A stretch of 6,462 nucleotides of DNA from Nodosilinea sp. BSH.14 (GCA_023264315.1 JALQST010000187.1:1-6462), one strand, 5' to 3'; shown: positions 1 to 5,759, counted from the stretch's first letter. Notes: generated by a model from the sequence alone, not told the origin. Made by a program: numbers and translations.

Positions 1-85
1 TTAAAAACTCATCCAAATCTAAAAACGACATGTGGCAACCCGAACAACCCGCCAGCCAGACTGTGGCAAACCTTATCTTGTCCAT
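1..85 (-). CDS. hoxY: HoxY, hydrogenase small subunit (5' end only, cut by window edge)
   Basis: This is the start of the small subunit of the bidirectional [NiFe] hydrogenase, which carries the Fe-S cluster next to the NiFe site in HoxH. Reading the minus strand from the ATG at 85-83 gives 28 codons beginning MDKIRFATVWLAGCSGCHMS and continuing FLDLDEFL before the edge. The motif with Cys14 and Cys17, followed by His-Met-Ser-Phe-Leu-Asp, is the hallmark N-terminus of HoxY and related small subunits, and these two cysteines are expected ligands of the proximal [4Fe-4S] cluster. The start lies inside hoxU, so the two genes overlap by 13 bases in different frames. A GGGAG ribosome-binding site lies at 94-98, eight bases upstream and within hoxU. 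Close overlap suggests coupled translation. The rest of hoxY, and presumably hoxH, lie beyond the left edge. Confidence 0.93.
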   Translation of the reverse strand, partial: MDKIRFATVWLAGCSGCHMSFLDLDEFL

Positions 86-789
86 TGATGCTTCTCCCGT
101 GCGGTGGATAGAAATTCGAGCTTCTCGGTATCGGCCTGTTTTTCGCCCGTGGTGCTGCCCTGCTTAAAGATGGCCCCGGTGGGACAGGCATCCACGCATT
201 TGCCACAGGAGGTACAGGCGTCTACCTCGCCCCAGGGTTGATCTAACCCGGAGACAATGTAACAAGCCTCGCCGCGATTGCCCACATCCCAAACGTGGGC
301 TCCTTCAACCTCGTCGCAGACCCGAACGCAGCGGGTGCAGAGGATGCAGCGGTTGTGGTCAATGCCAAACATCGGGTGGGAGAGATCCACGCCGCGATCC
401 GGGAAGCGGTAGGGGAAACGGCTATGATCCATACCCACTTCGATGGCCACATCCTGCAATTCGCAGTTGCCATTGGCCACACAGATCGAGCACACATGGT
501 TGCCCTCGGCAAAAATGAGCTCCACCGTCATGCGGCGATACTCTTGCAGCTTGGGGGTTTGGGTGTGGATCACCATGCCCTCCCACACTTCGGTAACGCA
601 GGCGGGCAGCATCTTGTTCGTGCCCTCAATGTCCACCAGGCAGAGGCGACAGGCCCCCACCGGGGTGACGCCCTCCAGGTGGCAGAGTTTGGGGATGGGC
701 ACCCCCGCTTCGGTGGCCGCATCCAGAATGCTGGTGCCTGCCTCTACGGCAATGTCTTTGCCATCAATGGTTAGGGTGTTTACGGCCAT
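73..789 (-). CDS. hoxU: HoxU, Fe-S diaphorase subunit of bidirectional hydrogenase
   Basis: HoxU is a soluble electron-transfer subunit that passes electrons between the flavin subunit HoxF and the hydrogenase subunits HoxYH; it is related to the N-terminal part of complex I NuoG. The 238-residue product is the normal family length. An N-terminal plant-ferredoxin-like [2Fe-2S] domain has Cys36, Cys47, Cys50 and Cys64. A His98/Cys100/Cys103/Cys109 group matches the His-Cys3 cluster region. Two ferredoxin-type [4Fe-4S] motifs follow: Cys148, 151, 154, 158 and Cys192, 195, 198, 202. The ATG at 789-787 has an AAGGAG site at 797-802 with good spacing, supporting this start. It follows hoxF after a 193-base gap filled by a repeat, and overlaps hoxY. 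No cluster ligand is missing, so it looks functional. Confidence 0.97.
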   Translation of the reverse strand: MAVNTLTIDGKDIAVEAGTSILDAATEAGVPIPKLCHLEGVTPVGACRLCLVDIEGTNKMLPACVTEVWEGMVIHTQTPKLQEYRRMTVELIFAEGNHVCSICVANGNCELQDVAIEVGMDHSRFPYRFPDRGVDLSHPMFGIDHNRCILCTRCVRVCDEVEGAHVWDVGNRGEACYIVSGLDQPWGEVDACTSCGKCVDACPTGAIFKQGSTTGEKQADTEKLEFLSTAREKHQWTR

Positions 790-796
790 GGTGATT

Positions 797-802
797 CTCC
801 TT
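797..802 (-). promoter_or_regulatory. Ribosome-binding site of hoxU
   Basis: On the minus strand this reads AAGGAG, seven bases before the hoxU ATG. It shows that hoxU has its own initiation signal despite the long gap after hoxF. Confidence 0.75.
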
Positions 803-827
803 CGCCAGTCATATCGTCGCCAGTCAT
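802..827. repeat. 11-bp direct repeat just upstream of hoxU
   Basis: The sequence TCGCCAGTCAT occurs at 802-812 and again, perfectly, at 817-827, with a period of 15 bases. It sits directly before the hoxU ribosome-binding site. It could be a local duplication or a protein-binding pair; nothing further can be said from sequence alone. Confidence 0.7.
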
Positions 828-863
828 CGTTGGATGGGTTGCGCGGGGGTGGCCTCCTGCGGT

Positions 864-963
864 GGCCCTCTCCCTAAATCCCTCTCCCAAGATGGGAGAG
901 GGACTTTGAAGGCAGCTTCCAGCCCCCCGCTCCTGACCGGGAGAGGGGCTGGGGGTGAGGGCC
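864..963. repeat. Palindromic GC-rich repeat element in the hoxF-hoxU gap
   Basis: The element is bounded by GGCCCTC (864-870) and its inverse GAGGGCC (957-963). Inside are two hairpins: a perfect 10-bp stem, 880-889 with 893-902, closing a 3-base loop; and an 8-bp stem, 919-926 with 945-952, with an imperfect inner extension. The CCCTCACCCCCAGCCCCTCTC style of sequence, read on the minus strand, resembles dispersed palindromic repeats common in cyanobacterial genomes. Because it lies inside the hox transcription unit it could form strong RNA structure between hoxF and hoxU, affecting mRNA processing or downstream expression. No T-run follows on the minus strand, so it is not a classic intrinsic terminator. 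Family membership is inferred from style, not from a search. Confidence 0.8.
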
Positions 964-982
964 AAGCCAAGGATCACGGCCA

Positions 983-2623
983 TCATACCGTCACCTCTTG
1001 GGGAGCCTCTTTGCCGTTGAGGTCGCTGAGATATTCCGGTTCGATGAGGAGTTCTTCGTACTCTTCCCGAAAATATTTCAGGGTGCTGAGGACGGGGTTG
1101 GGTGCGGTTTGGCCCAGGCCGCAGAGGCTGGTGTCGCGCACCATTTCGCAGAGGGCTTCCATTTTGGCTAGGTCGTCCTTGGTGGCTTGGCGCTTGAGGA
1201 TTTTGGTCAGCATGGTGTAAAGCTGCACGGTTCCGGTGCGGCAGGGCACACATTTACCGCAGGTTTCCTCGCGGCAGAACTCCATGTAAAACTGGGCGAT
1301 GCCGACCATGCTGGTGGTGTCGTCCATCACCACCATGCCGCCCGATCCCATCATCGACCCCGCCGCCCGTAGGGAGTCGTAGTCCACTGGGGTATCCAGC
1401 ATCGATTTGGGGATGCAGCCGCCGGAGGGGCCTCCGGTTTGCACGGCCTTCACCTCGCCATCGGGGACGCCGCCGCCCATTTCCTCCACAATTTCCCGCA
1501 GGGTAATGCCCATGGGCACTTCCACTAGGCCGTTGTTGCGGATTTTGCCCGTCAGCGCAAAGATTTTGGTGCCCTTGCTGTTTTCGGTGCCGATGGAAGA
1601 GTACCAGTCCGCCCCGTTGCGGATAATGGCGGTGATGGTGGCCAGGGTTTCCACGTTGTTGATCAGGGTTGGGCAGTCGTACAGCCCCTTCTGGGCCGGA
1701 TAGGGGGGCCGAGGAACGGGGTTGCCGCGTCCGCCTTCGATGGACTGGATCAGCGCCGTTTCTTCGCCGCACACAAAGGCCCCAGCCCCAATGCGGATGT
1801 CGATTTTGAAATCGAAGGCCGAATCAAAAATCTGGCTGCCCAGCAGGCCGTACTTTTTGGCTTGCTGAATGCCCTTCTGCAACCGCTCGATGGCCAGGGG
1901 ATATTCCGCCCGCACGTAGATGTAGCCGTGGTTGGCACCGACGGCATAGCCCGCAATCGCCATGCCCTCTAGCACCAGGTGGGGATCGCTTTCTAGGATG
2001 CTGCGATCCATAAACGCGCCCGGATCGCCCTCGTCGCCGTTGCAGATGATGTACTTCTGGCCTTCCGGCATTTTCGCCACCGTGGCCCACTTCAGCCCGG
2101 TGGGATAGCCGCCGCCACCCCGCCCCCGCAGGCCGCTCTTGGAAATTTGATCCACCACCTCGGCGGGGGTCATCTCATAAATCGCCTTGTGCAGCGATTC
2201 GTAGCCGCCCACCGCAATGTATTCCTCGATGCGTTCCGGATCGATTTTGCCGCTATATTCCCGTACCACCCGCATTTGCCGCGCAAAGAAGGGATGGTTC
2301 ACATCCCCCTGAATCGGCTGCGCCGTGCCGCCATCCATCGCTTCGATGATGCTGGCCGCTTGGTCAGGGGTCACTTCTTCGTAGAGCAGTTCATCGGGAT
2401 CCACCTGCACCAGCGGGCCACGGCCACAAAAGCCCATGCAGCCCACTCCCACCACCTCCACCCGATCCTCCAGGTGATGATCCGTCACCGCCTGCTTCAA
2501 GTTGCCGTAGATGCCCACGGCATCCGCCGCCCGACATCCCGTCGAGGTACAGCAATGCACCCGCACAGGCTTCTGGCGTTCCTGTTCCGCCTTGGCAACG
2601 GCCTTGAGTTCTTGTAAATCCAT
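983..2623 (-). CDS. hoxF: HoxF, NADH-binding flavoprotein diaphorase subunit
   Basis: HoxF is the NAD(H)-binding FMN subunit of the bidirectional hydrogenase, comparable to a fusion of complex I NuoE and NuoF. The 546 residues show, in order: a thioredoxin-like [2Fe-2S] domain at about 20-95 with Cys25, Cys30, Cys62 and Cys66; the glycine-rich nucleotide/FMN motif GLRGRGGGGYPTGLKW (164-179); a second glycine-rich segment GAGAFVCGEETAL (279-291); a SLBB-like region around 355-410; and a C-terminal [4Fe-4S] domain with Cys455, Cys458, Cys461 and Cys501. All expected ligands are present. The ATG at 2623-2621 is preceded by AGGAG at 2631-2635 with a 7-base spacer. It lies 120 bases after hoxE and ahead of hoxU, consistent with one operon. 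The product is cytoplasmic, with no signal peptide or membrane segment. Confidence 0.98.
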   Translation of the reverse strand: MDLQELKAVAKAEQERQKPVRVHCCTSTGCRAADAVGIYGNLKQAVTDHHLEDRVEVVGVGCMGFCGRGPLVQVDPDELLYEEVTPDQAASIIEAMDGGTAQPIQGDVNHPFFARQMRVVREYSGKIDPERIEEYIAVGGYESLHKAIYEMTPAEVVDQISKSGLRGRGGGGYPTGLKWATVAKMPEGQKYIICNGDEGDPGAFMDRSILESDPHLVLEGMAIAGYAVGANHGYIYVRAEYPLAIERLQKGIQQAKKYGLLGSQIFDSAFDFKIDIRIGAGAFVCGEETALIQSIEGGRGNPVPRPPYPAQKGLYDCPTLINNVETLATITAIIRNGADWYSSIGTENSKGTKIFALTGKIRNNGLVEVPMGITLREIVEEMGGGVPDGEVKAVQTGGPSGGCIPKSMLDTPVDYDSLRAAGSMMGSGGMVVMDDTTSMVGIAQFYMEFCREETCGKCVPCRTGTVQLYTMLTKILKRQATKDDLAKMEALCEMVRDTSLCGLGQTAPNPVLSTLKYFREEYEELLIEPEYLSDLNGKEAPQEVTV

Positions 2624-2630
2624 TATGTGT

Positions 2631-2635
2631 CTCCT
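2631..2635 (-). promoter_or_regulatory. Ribosome-binding site of hoxF
   Basis: AGGAG on the minus strand, seven bases before the hoxF ATG. It fixes the start, which also agrees with the family N-terminus. Confidence 0.75.
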
Positions 2636-2724
2636 GTAGGAGGGGGTTCGGGCTTGGGCATTAGCGACTAGGAGGTTGGAAGGTAGGGATTAGGAGCCTG
2701 AAAATAAGGGATTCGGAAGGGCCG

Positions 2725-2752
2725 ACTCCCCACTCTCCACTCCCTACTCCCC
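2725..2752. repeat. Tandem heptad repeat (ACTCCCC type) at the end of hoxE
   Basis: Four tandem 7-base units read ACTCCCC, ACTCTCC, ACTCCCT, ACTCCCC at 2725-2731, 2732-2738, 2739-2745 and 2746-2752. This matches the style of short tandemly repeated repetitive (STRR) sequences known from cyanobacteria. The array overlaps the hoxE stop codon (2744-2746) and its last two codons. The rest of the hoxE-hoxF gap, to about 2690, is a further GGGATTAGG-like low-complexity stretch, probably decayed repeat. Confidence 0.75.
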
Positions 2753-3268
2753 TTCCCAAACCTTCACCTTGGCCACGGCTTCTTCGGGCGAGAGCTTGCC
2801 GCTCACGGTGCCGTCAAACACCACGGCGGGGGCAATGCCGCAGGCCCCAATGCAGCGGGCCGACATCAGCGAAACCTTGCCATCGGGGGTGGTTTCGCCG
2901 ACTTCAATACCCAGTTCTTCTTGGAGCTTGGCCATCACCTTGTCGCCGCCCTTGACGTAGCAGGCGGTGCCCATACAAACCACGCAGCTATGCGCCCCGC
3001 TGGGCTTGAGGGAAAACAGGTGGTAGAACGTGGCCACCCCATAGACCTTGCTGAGGGGCAATTTCAGGCCGTGGGCCACGTATTGCAGCACGTCTTCTTC
3101 GAGGAACCCGAACGCCTCCTGGGCGACGTGGAGCACCTCAATCAGCGCATCGGGGGCGTACTGATTTCGCTTCATGGTGATATCGAGGCGTTTGAAGCGC
3201 AGGTCGGGCTTGGCGGCCTTTTCCTTGGCGGCGGGTTCAACGGTGGTCGTCGTAGCGGTGGGTGACAT
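2744..3268 (-). CDS. hoxE: HoxE, [2Fe-2S] thioredoxin-like diaphorase subunit
   Basis: HoxE is the additional diaphorase subunit of the cyanobacterial bidirectional hydrogenase and resembles complex I NuoE. It carries one [2Fe-2S] cluster and is thought to help connect the enzyme to ferredoxin or other electron carriers. The 174 residues begin with a Thr/Ala/Lys-rich tail (about 1-22), followed by the helical region with the family motif VYGVATFYHLFSLKP (75-89). The thioredoxin-like cluster domain has Cys98, Cys103, Cys139 and Cys143 in the C-x4-C and C-x3-C pattern. The ATG at 3268-3266 has an AGGGG-like site at 3276-3280; an internal Met32 is possible but would drop the usual N-terminal part. 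It is the first hox gene here, so the operon promoter should lie just upstream, to the right. Confidence 0.97.
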   Translation of the reverse strand: MSPTATTTTVEPAAKEKAAKPDLRFKRLDITMKRNQYAPDALIEVLHVAQEAFGFLEEDVLQYVAHGLKLPLSKVYGVATFYHLFSLKPSGAHSCVVCMGTACYVKGGDKVMAKLQEELGIEVGETTPDGKVSLMSARCIGACGIAPAVVFDGTVSGKLSPEEAVAKVKVWEGE

Positions 3269-3280
3269 GGCATAACCCCT

Positions 3281-3420
3281 GGTAGGAATTGGTCAGAGCG
3301 CCAAAACGTGCGATGACCTCAGCAATAGAGATCGCTAAGGTAATACGACCTCACATCCAAAATAATCGCTGTTTACTAGAAAATAATTTAAGAGAAGCTT
3401 ATGATTTATCGAAATTGCCC
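3281..3420 (-). promoter_or_regulatory. Probable hox operon promoter region (no clear hexamers)
   Basis: The hox genes run leftward from 3268, so the promoter should lie here. The stretch 3355-3415 is markedly A+T-rich compared with the flanking coding DNA. One weak candidate is TTTCGA, a 17-base spacer and TTAAAT on the minus strand at about 3384-3412. Neither a clear LexA-type nor an NtcA-type (GTA-N8-TAC) site is visible, although both regulators are known for hox or nitrogen genes in other cyanobacteria. Confidence 0.3.
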
Positions 3421-3730
3421 CATAGCAACTGGAATGATCAGCCTGTGCTATGCTACTCAGACCTATCTCTGGTGGCCCTGAAGAACAACGATGATCTGTG
3501 AATGACTTAGACGATCAATTCAGCCCTACTAATTTAACAACAACAAGCTTTCTAAAGCCTGCTAGGCCGTCATTTCAGCCATAGCTTCACATTATCTGAT
3601 CCCCACAGAAAAAACAGGGGCTCATTCACAGAACTACACCATTGAGCAAGAGAAAATGCCTTGCTTTATCACAATCAATGCTGGGATGGCGATAAGTGAG
3701 CATCTCAAAAAAATAGATTTTCTTAAGAAT

Positions 3731-3761
3731 GTCAGGGCAGGAATCTCTCTGCTGCCCTGAC
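3731..3761. repeat. Perfect 10-bp hairpin in intergenic DNA
   Basis: GTCAGGGCAG at 3731-3740 is exactly complementary to CTGCCCTGAC at 3752-3761 across an 11-base loop. On the plus strand no T-run follows. On the minus strand a T-run occurs only about 16 bases later (complement of 3708-3715), so it is not a clean intrinsic terminator in either direction. It may be a decayed terminator, part of a small RNA or a repeat. Confidence 0.7.
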
Positions 3762-4004
3762 GGCCTGACGCATCCTTAATCGACCTCCCGGAGGACAACT
3801 GACAGGGTATGGACTGGATCCTGGAGAACCAGATGCGGGCATGATGGCTATACGGACGCCAACCGGTAGGCGTTGGGTCGGTCTAGGTTTGAGGATCCAC
3901 ACTTGATGGAATATCAGACAGATTTAGCCCATGTCTCGATTTTTTCGTGATCTACTGAAGTTTGGCAATCTGCAACAATAGGGAGCGACGCCACCGCCCC
4001 ACCC

Positions 4005-4009
4005 AGGAG
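4005..4009 (+). promoter_or_regulatory. Ribosome-binding site of the YjbQ-family gene
   Basis: AGGAG lies eight bases before the ATG at 4018 and supports that start. Confidence 0.75.
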
Positions 4010-4017
4010 AGCCACCC

Positions 4018-4455
4018 ATGACCGCTGATGCTGCCGTTACTCGGCACCACCAACAGATCCTCACCCTTCGCAGCCAGGGTAAAGCGCTCCTGCGGTTTAC
4101 CTCCCAAGTGCAGGAGGTGGTGCGGGCCTCAGGGGTGACGACGGGGCTGTGTACGGTGTTTTTGCGCCACACCTCGGCCAGCTTGATCATTCAAGAAAAC
4201 GCTGACCCGGATGTACTGGCGGATTTGGAAACCTTCCTCTCACGGCTGGTGCCGGAGGGCAACCTCTATCGCCACAGCACCGAAGGCCCGGACGACATGC
4301 CCGCCCACATTCGCACGGTGCTCACCCATACCTCGGAGACTATCCCCATCGTGCAGGGGCGGCTGGCCCTGGGCACCTGGCAGAGGCTCTACCTGTGGGA
4401 GCATCGGACGCGGGGTTCGGCCCGTGAGGTGGTGGTGCATGTGACGGGCTACTAG
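4018..4455 (+). CDS. YjbQ/UPF0047 family protein
   Basis: The 145-residue product is a full-length member of the YjbQ (UPF0047) family, small soluble proteins found in many bacteria and archaea. E. coli YjbQ has been reported to have weak thiamine-phosphate-synthase activity, but the physiological role is unsettled, so no function is assigned here. Family motifs are clear: FLRHTSASLIIQENADPDV (48-66), the HSTEGPDDMPAHIRT segment (86-100), and GRLALGTWQRLYLWEHR (114-130) near the C-terminus. Conserved His51, Asp63, His86 and His97 are the likely active-site or ligand residues. The ATG at 4018 has a good AGGAG site. It is a single gene, pointing away from hox, with no obvious operon partner; base composition is GC-rich like the hox genes, suggesting it belongs to the core chromosome. 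Confidence 0.93.
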   Translation: MTADAAVTRHHQQILTLRSQGKALLRFTSQVQEVVRASGVTTGLCTVFLRHTSASLIIQENADPDVLADLETFLSRLVPEGNLYRHSTEGPDDMPAHIRTVLTHTSETIPIVQGRLALGTWQRLYLWEHRTRGSAREVVVHVTGY

Positions 4456-4522
4456 TCCCGTGGTAAAACAGCATTACCTCACCAAGGGATATGATTGAGA
4501 AGTTGAAACCCAGGCTCAATCT

Positions 4523-4792
4523 ATGCCCGTTGTCTCGATGTTTTATGGAGTGATTGTCCTGATGTACTTCTTTGATAACAAGAAGCATCATCAGCCTCAC
4601 ATTCATGTGAAATATCAGGGCGAGGAAGCAGTTATCTCAATCCCAGAGGGTTTGGTCTTAGAAGGCAGGTTGCGTAGTTCCAAGCTAAAGCTGGTGCTGG
4701 CTTGGATTGAAATTCATCAAGATGAGTTGATGGCTGATTGGGAGTTAGCCATTGCCGGAGAACAAATTTTCAAAATTGAGCCGCTGCGGTAG
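4523..4792 (+). CDS. DUF4160 domain protein
   Basis: The 89-residue protein is a typical full-length DUF4160 member. The N-terminal segment after MPVVSMFYGVIV is followed by the family signature FFDNKKHHQPHIHVKYQG (16-33), rich in histidines, then EEAVISIPEG, and a helical part with KLKLVLAWIEIHQDELMADW (54-73). The start at 4523 agrees with the usual MPxxSMFYG opening, although only a weak purine stretch precedes it. A TATGAT at 4490-4495 could be a -10 box, but no good -35 is seen. The gene is followed after 12 bases by a DUF2442 gene; this pair recurs in bacteria and is often suspected of being a toxin-antitoxin-like module. That role is inference; the biochemical function is unknown. Confidence 0.9.
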   Translation: MPVVSMFYGVIVLMYFFDNKKHHQPHIHVKYQGEEAVISIPEGLVLEGRLRSSKLKLVLAWIEIHQDELMADWELAIAGEQIFKIEPLR

Positions 4793-4796
4793 GAGG
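4791..4796 (+). promoter_or_regulatory. Ribosome-binding site of the DUF2442 gene
   Basis: A full AGGAGG overlaps the TAG stop of the DUF4160 gene (4790-4792) and lies eight bases before the ATG at 4805. The arrangement indicates co-translation of the pair, with the second gene probably translated more strongly than the first. Confidence 0.8.
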
Positions 4797-4804
4797 GAAG
4801 AATC

Positions 4805-5062
4805 ATGTCTCCTAAGGTCGTCAAGGTCGAAGCATTAGAGAATAGCCAACTGCGATTATTTTTTGACAATGGCGAAACTCGAATTTTTGATGTCTCTCCT
4901 TATCTAGATAAAGGCTTTTTTAAGGAGCTAAAAAATAGCCACTACTTCAAACAAGTTAAGCCTTTCTTTGGCGGCGTGCAGTGGCCCCATGAGCAAGATT
5001 TTGGCCCAGATACTCTATTTCTAGAGAGCATCCTAGCAAGCGTTTGGGATGTAGCGGGATAA
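4805..5062 (+). CDS. DUF2442 domain protein
   Basis: The 85-residue product is a complete DUF2442 protein. The N-terminal beta-rich half (KVVKVEALENSQLRLFFDNG, residues 4-23) is followed by a short segment around FDVSPYLDKGFFKELKN and the family signature VQWPHEQDFGPDTLFLES (58-75). It is the second gene of a two-gene unit with DUF4160, 12 bases apart. DUF2442 proteins are small, of unknown biochemical function, and are sometimes proposed as the partner or antitoxin of DUF4160; the sequence alone does not prove this. The unit converges on the HicB-like gene; the 78-base gap between them holds two hairpins. Confidence 0.9.
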   Translation: MSPKVVKVEALENSQLRLFFDNGETRIFDVSPYLDKGFFKELKNSHYFKQVKPFFGGVQWPHEQDFGPDTLFLESILASVWDVAG

Positions 5063-5070
5063 AAACGTAG

Positions 5071-5094
5071 GGTGCATTCGTGAAGCAATGAACC
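5071..5094. repeat. Imperfect hairpin of the GGTGCATT type
   Basis: GGTGCATT at 5071-5078 pairs with AATGAACC at 5087-5094 with one mismatch. With the preceding CGTAG it resembles the dispersed GTAGGGTGCATTC...GAATGCACC hairpin repeats seen in many cyanobacterial genomes. It lies between convergent genes and may help end transcription, but no T-run follows. Confidence 0.5.
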
Positions 5095-5113
5095 AAGGCC
5101 ATTAGGGTAGAAC

Positions 5114-5132
5114 GTAGAAACCAAGTTTCTAC
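5114..5132. repeat. Perfect 8-bp hairpin between convergent genes
   Basis: GTAGAAAC (5114-5121) and GTTTCTAC (5125-5132) form a perfect stem with a 3-base loop CAA, just downstream of the HicB-like gene and after the DUF2442 gene. Lack of a T-run in either direction makes it a weak bidirectional terminator candidate. Confidence 0.6.
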
Positions 5133-5140
5133 CTTGCGGG

Positions 5141-5356
5141 CTAGGCAAACAAAAGACGACCCTTGGGCGTAGGAATGGGACGACCTAATGCTTGGGCAGT
5201 TTCGATCCATTCTTGAATGACAACCTCGGCATTGGCCACCGCCGCTTGATAGGTTTCCCCATCTGCCGTACAACCAGGTAATTCAGGCACCTCCACAATG
5301 AAGGACTGATCCTCTTCACTCCAGTAAATAATGAGTTCGTACTGAATAAGGGTCAT
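5141..5356 (-). CDS. HicB-like antitoxin family protein
   Basis: The 71-residue product is a short HicB-like protein (partial RNase H-like fold). Its beta strand LIIYWSEEDQSFIVEVPELPGC (8-29), then TADGETYQAAVANAEVVI (30-47), and the closing EWIETAQALGRPIPTPKGRL (49-68) are diagnostic. It lacks the C-terminal DNA-binding domain of longer HicB antitoxins. No HicA gene is adjacent; instead a PIN-domain gene lies directly upstream on the same strand. The ATG at 5356-5354 lacks a clear ribosome-binding site, and its ATGA overlaps the stop of the restored PIN frame, suggesting translational coupling. An antitoxin role for the PIN protein is plausible but inferred; HicB-like proteins also occur alone. 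Confidence 0.87.
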   Translation of the reverse strand: MTLIQYELIIYWSEEDQSFIVEVPELPGCTADGETYQAAVANAEVVIQEWIETAQALGRPIPTPKGRLLFA

Positions 5357-5759
5357 TTTGGCTCATTCCAAGGAATATCTAGGCGACAGAAATCTTTATC
5401 AAAGGAAGCAACGGTGTATCCTGTTTGTGTCGGACTGTTTCTGCCAGGTAAGCATCAACAAAATTGACATTGGCTGAGGACATGATTTCTAGCGCACGAA
5501 TTACTATATCTTTCTCGTGCACAAACAGTCTTTGGGATAACAGAAAGGGAACGAGAACCTCACGGATTTCTGCGCGAGAATATTTATAAAATGAGCCGAG
5601 TACCCACACGACCTCAGCCACAACTAGCGGCACAATATGAAGCGTAGTTTCCCCTTTCTCGGCTTGTTCAAAGAAGCGTAAGGCCCGCTCAGCGAGATGA
5701 GTAGGTTCTTGGGTGAGAAACCTTAACATGAGGTTGGCATCGATCCAAAAATTAGTCAT
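5353..5759 (-). pseudogene. VapC-like PIN-domain toxin gene, frameshifted near the C-terminus
   Basis: PIN-domain proteins of the VapC type are ribonuclease toxins with a cluster of acidic residues binding metal. From the ATG at 5759-5757 the product begins MTNFWIDANLMLRFLTQEP; Asp7, Glu49 and Asp102 (in NFVDAYLA) are the expected catalytic acids. After Arg110 (about 5430) the frame runs into HKQDTPLLPLIKISVA and stops at 5379. Two bases further on, another frame reads QTGYTVASFDKDFCRLDIPW and four more residues to a TGA at 5353-5355; it contains the conserved SFDKDF end of the family. One missing base, or two extra (the tract reads CACA), near 5421-5432 explains this. The restored protein would be about 135 residues. 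Longer upstream extension to 5864 is not supported. A sequencing error or programmed shift is possible, but an inactivating mutation is most likely. Confidence 0.85.

Larger units (their letters stand above)
3269..4017. other. Long intergenic region between hoxE and the YjbQ-like gene
   Basis: About 750 bases separate the divergent hoxE and YjbQ-family genes. I see no recognisable protein. A 70-codon plus-strand ORF at 3289-3501 starts with TTG and overlaps the hox promoter region; a 34-codon ORF at 3656-3760 ends in the stem of a hairpin; neither has a convincing ribosome-binding site or family match. The structured parts are the hairpin at 3731-3761 and a small inverted repeat at 3856-3873 (ACGCC/GGCGT). 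No tRNA, riboswitch or CRISPR pattern was recognised. It may hold the promoters of both flanking genes and perhaps an undescribed small RNA. Confidence 0.6.

Noticed and set aside
780..1253. 157-codon minus-strand ORF across the hoxF-hoxU gap
   Set aside because: Most of it is hoxF in another frame and the rest is the palindromic repeat; the Pro/Arg/Ser-rich product is typical of a shadow frame.
3289..3501. 70-codon plus-strand ORF beginning with TTG
   Set aside because: It overlaps the expected hox promoter region, has no clear ribosome-binding site, and its product matches no family I recognise.
3656..3760. 34-codon plus-strand ORF MPCFITINAGMAISEHLKKI and on
   Set aside because: It is very short, weakly preceded by a purine stretch, and ends inside a hairpin; chance is the simpler explanation.
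3856..3900. tRNA-like or riboswitch-like fold near GGTTTGAGGATCC
   Set aside because: No cloverleaf, anticodon arm or known riboswitch core could be built; only short stems of about 5 bp are present.
5063..5140. A HicA gene downstream of the HicB-like gene
   Set aside because: The 78-base gap is too short and holds only hairpins; no HicA-like reading frame was found on either side.
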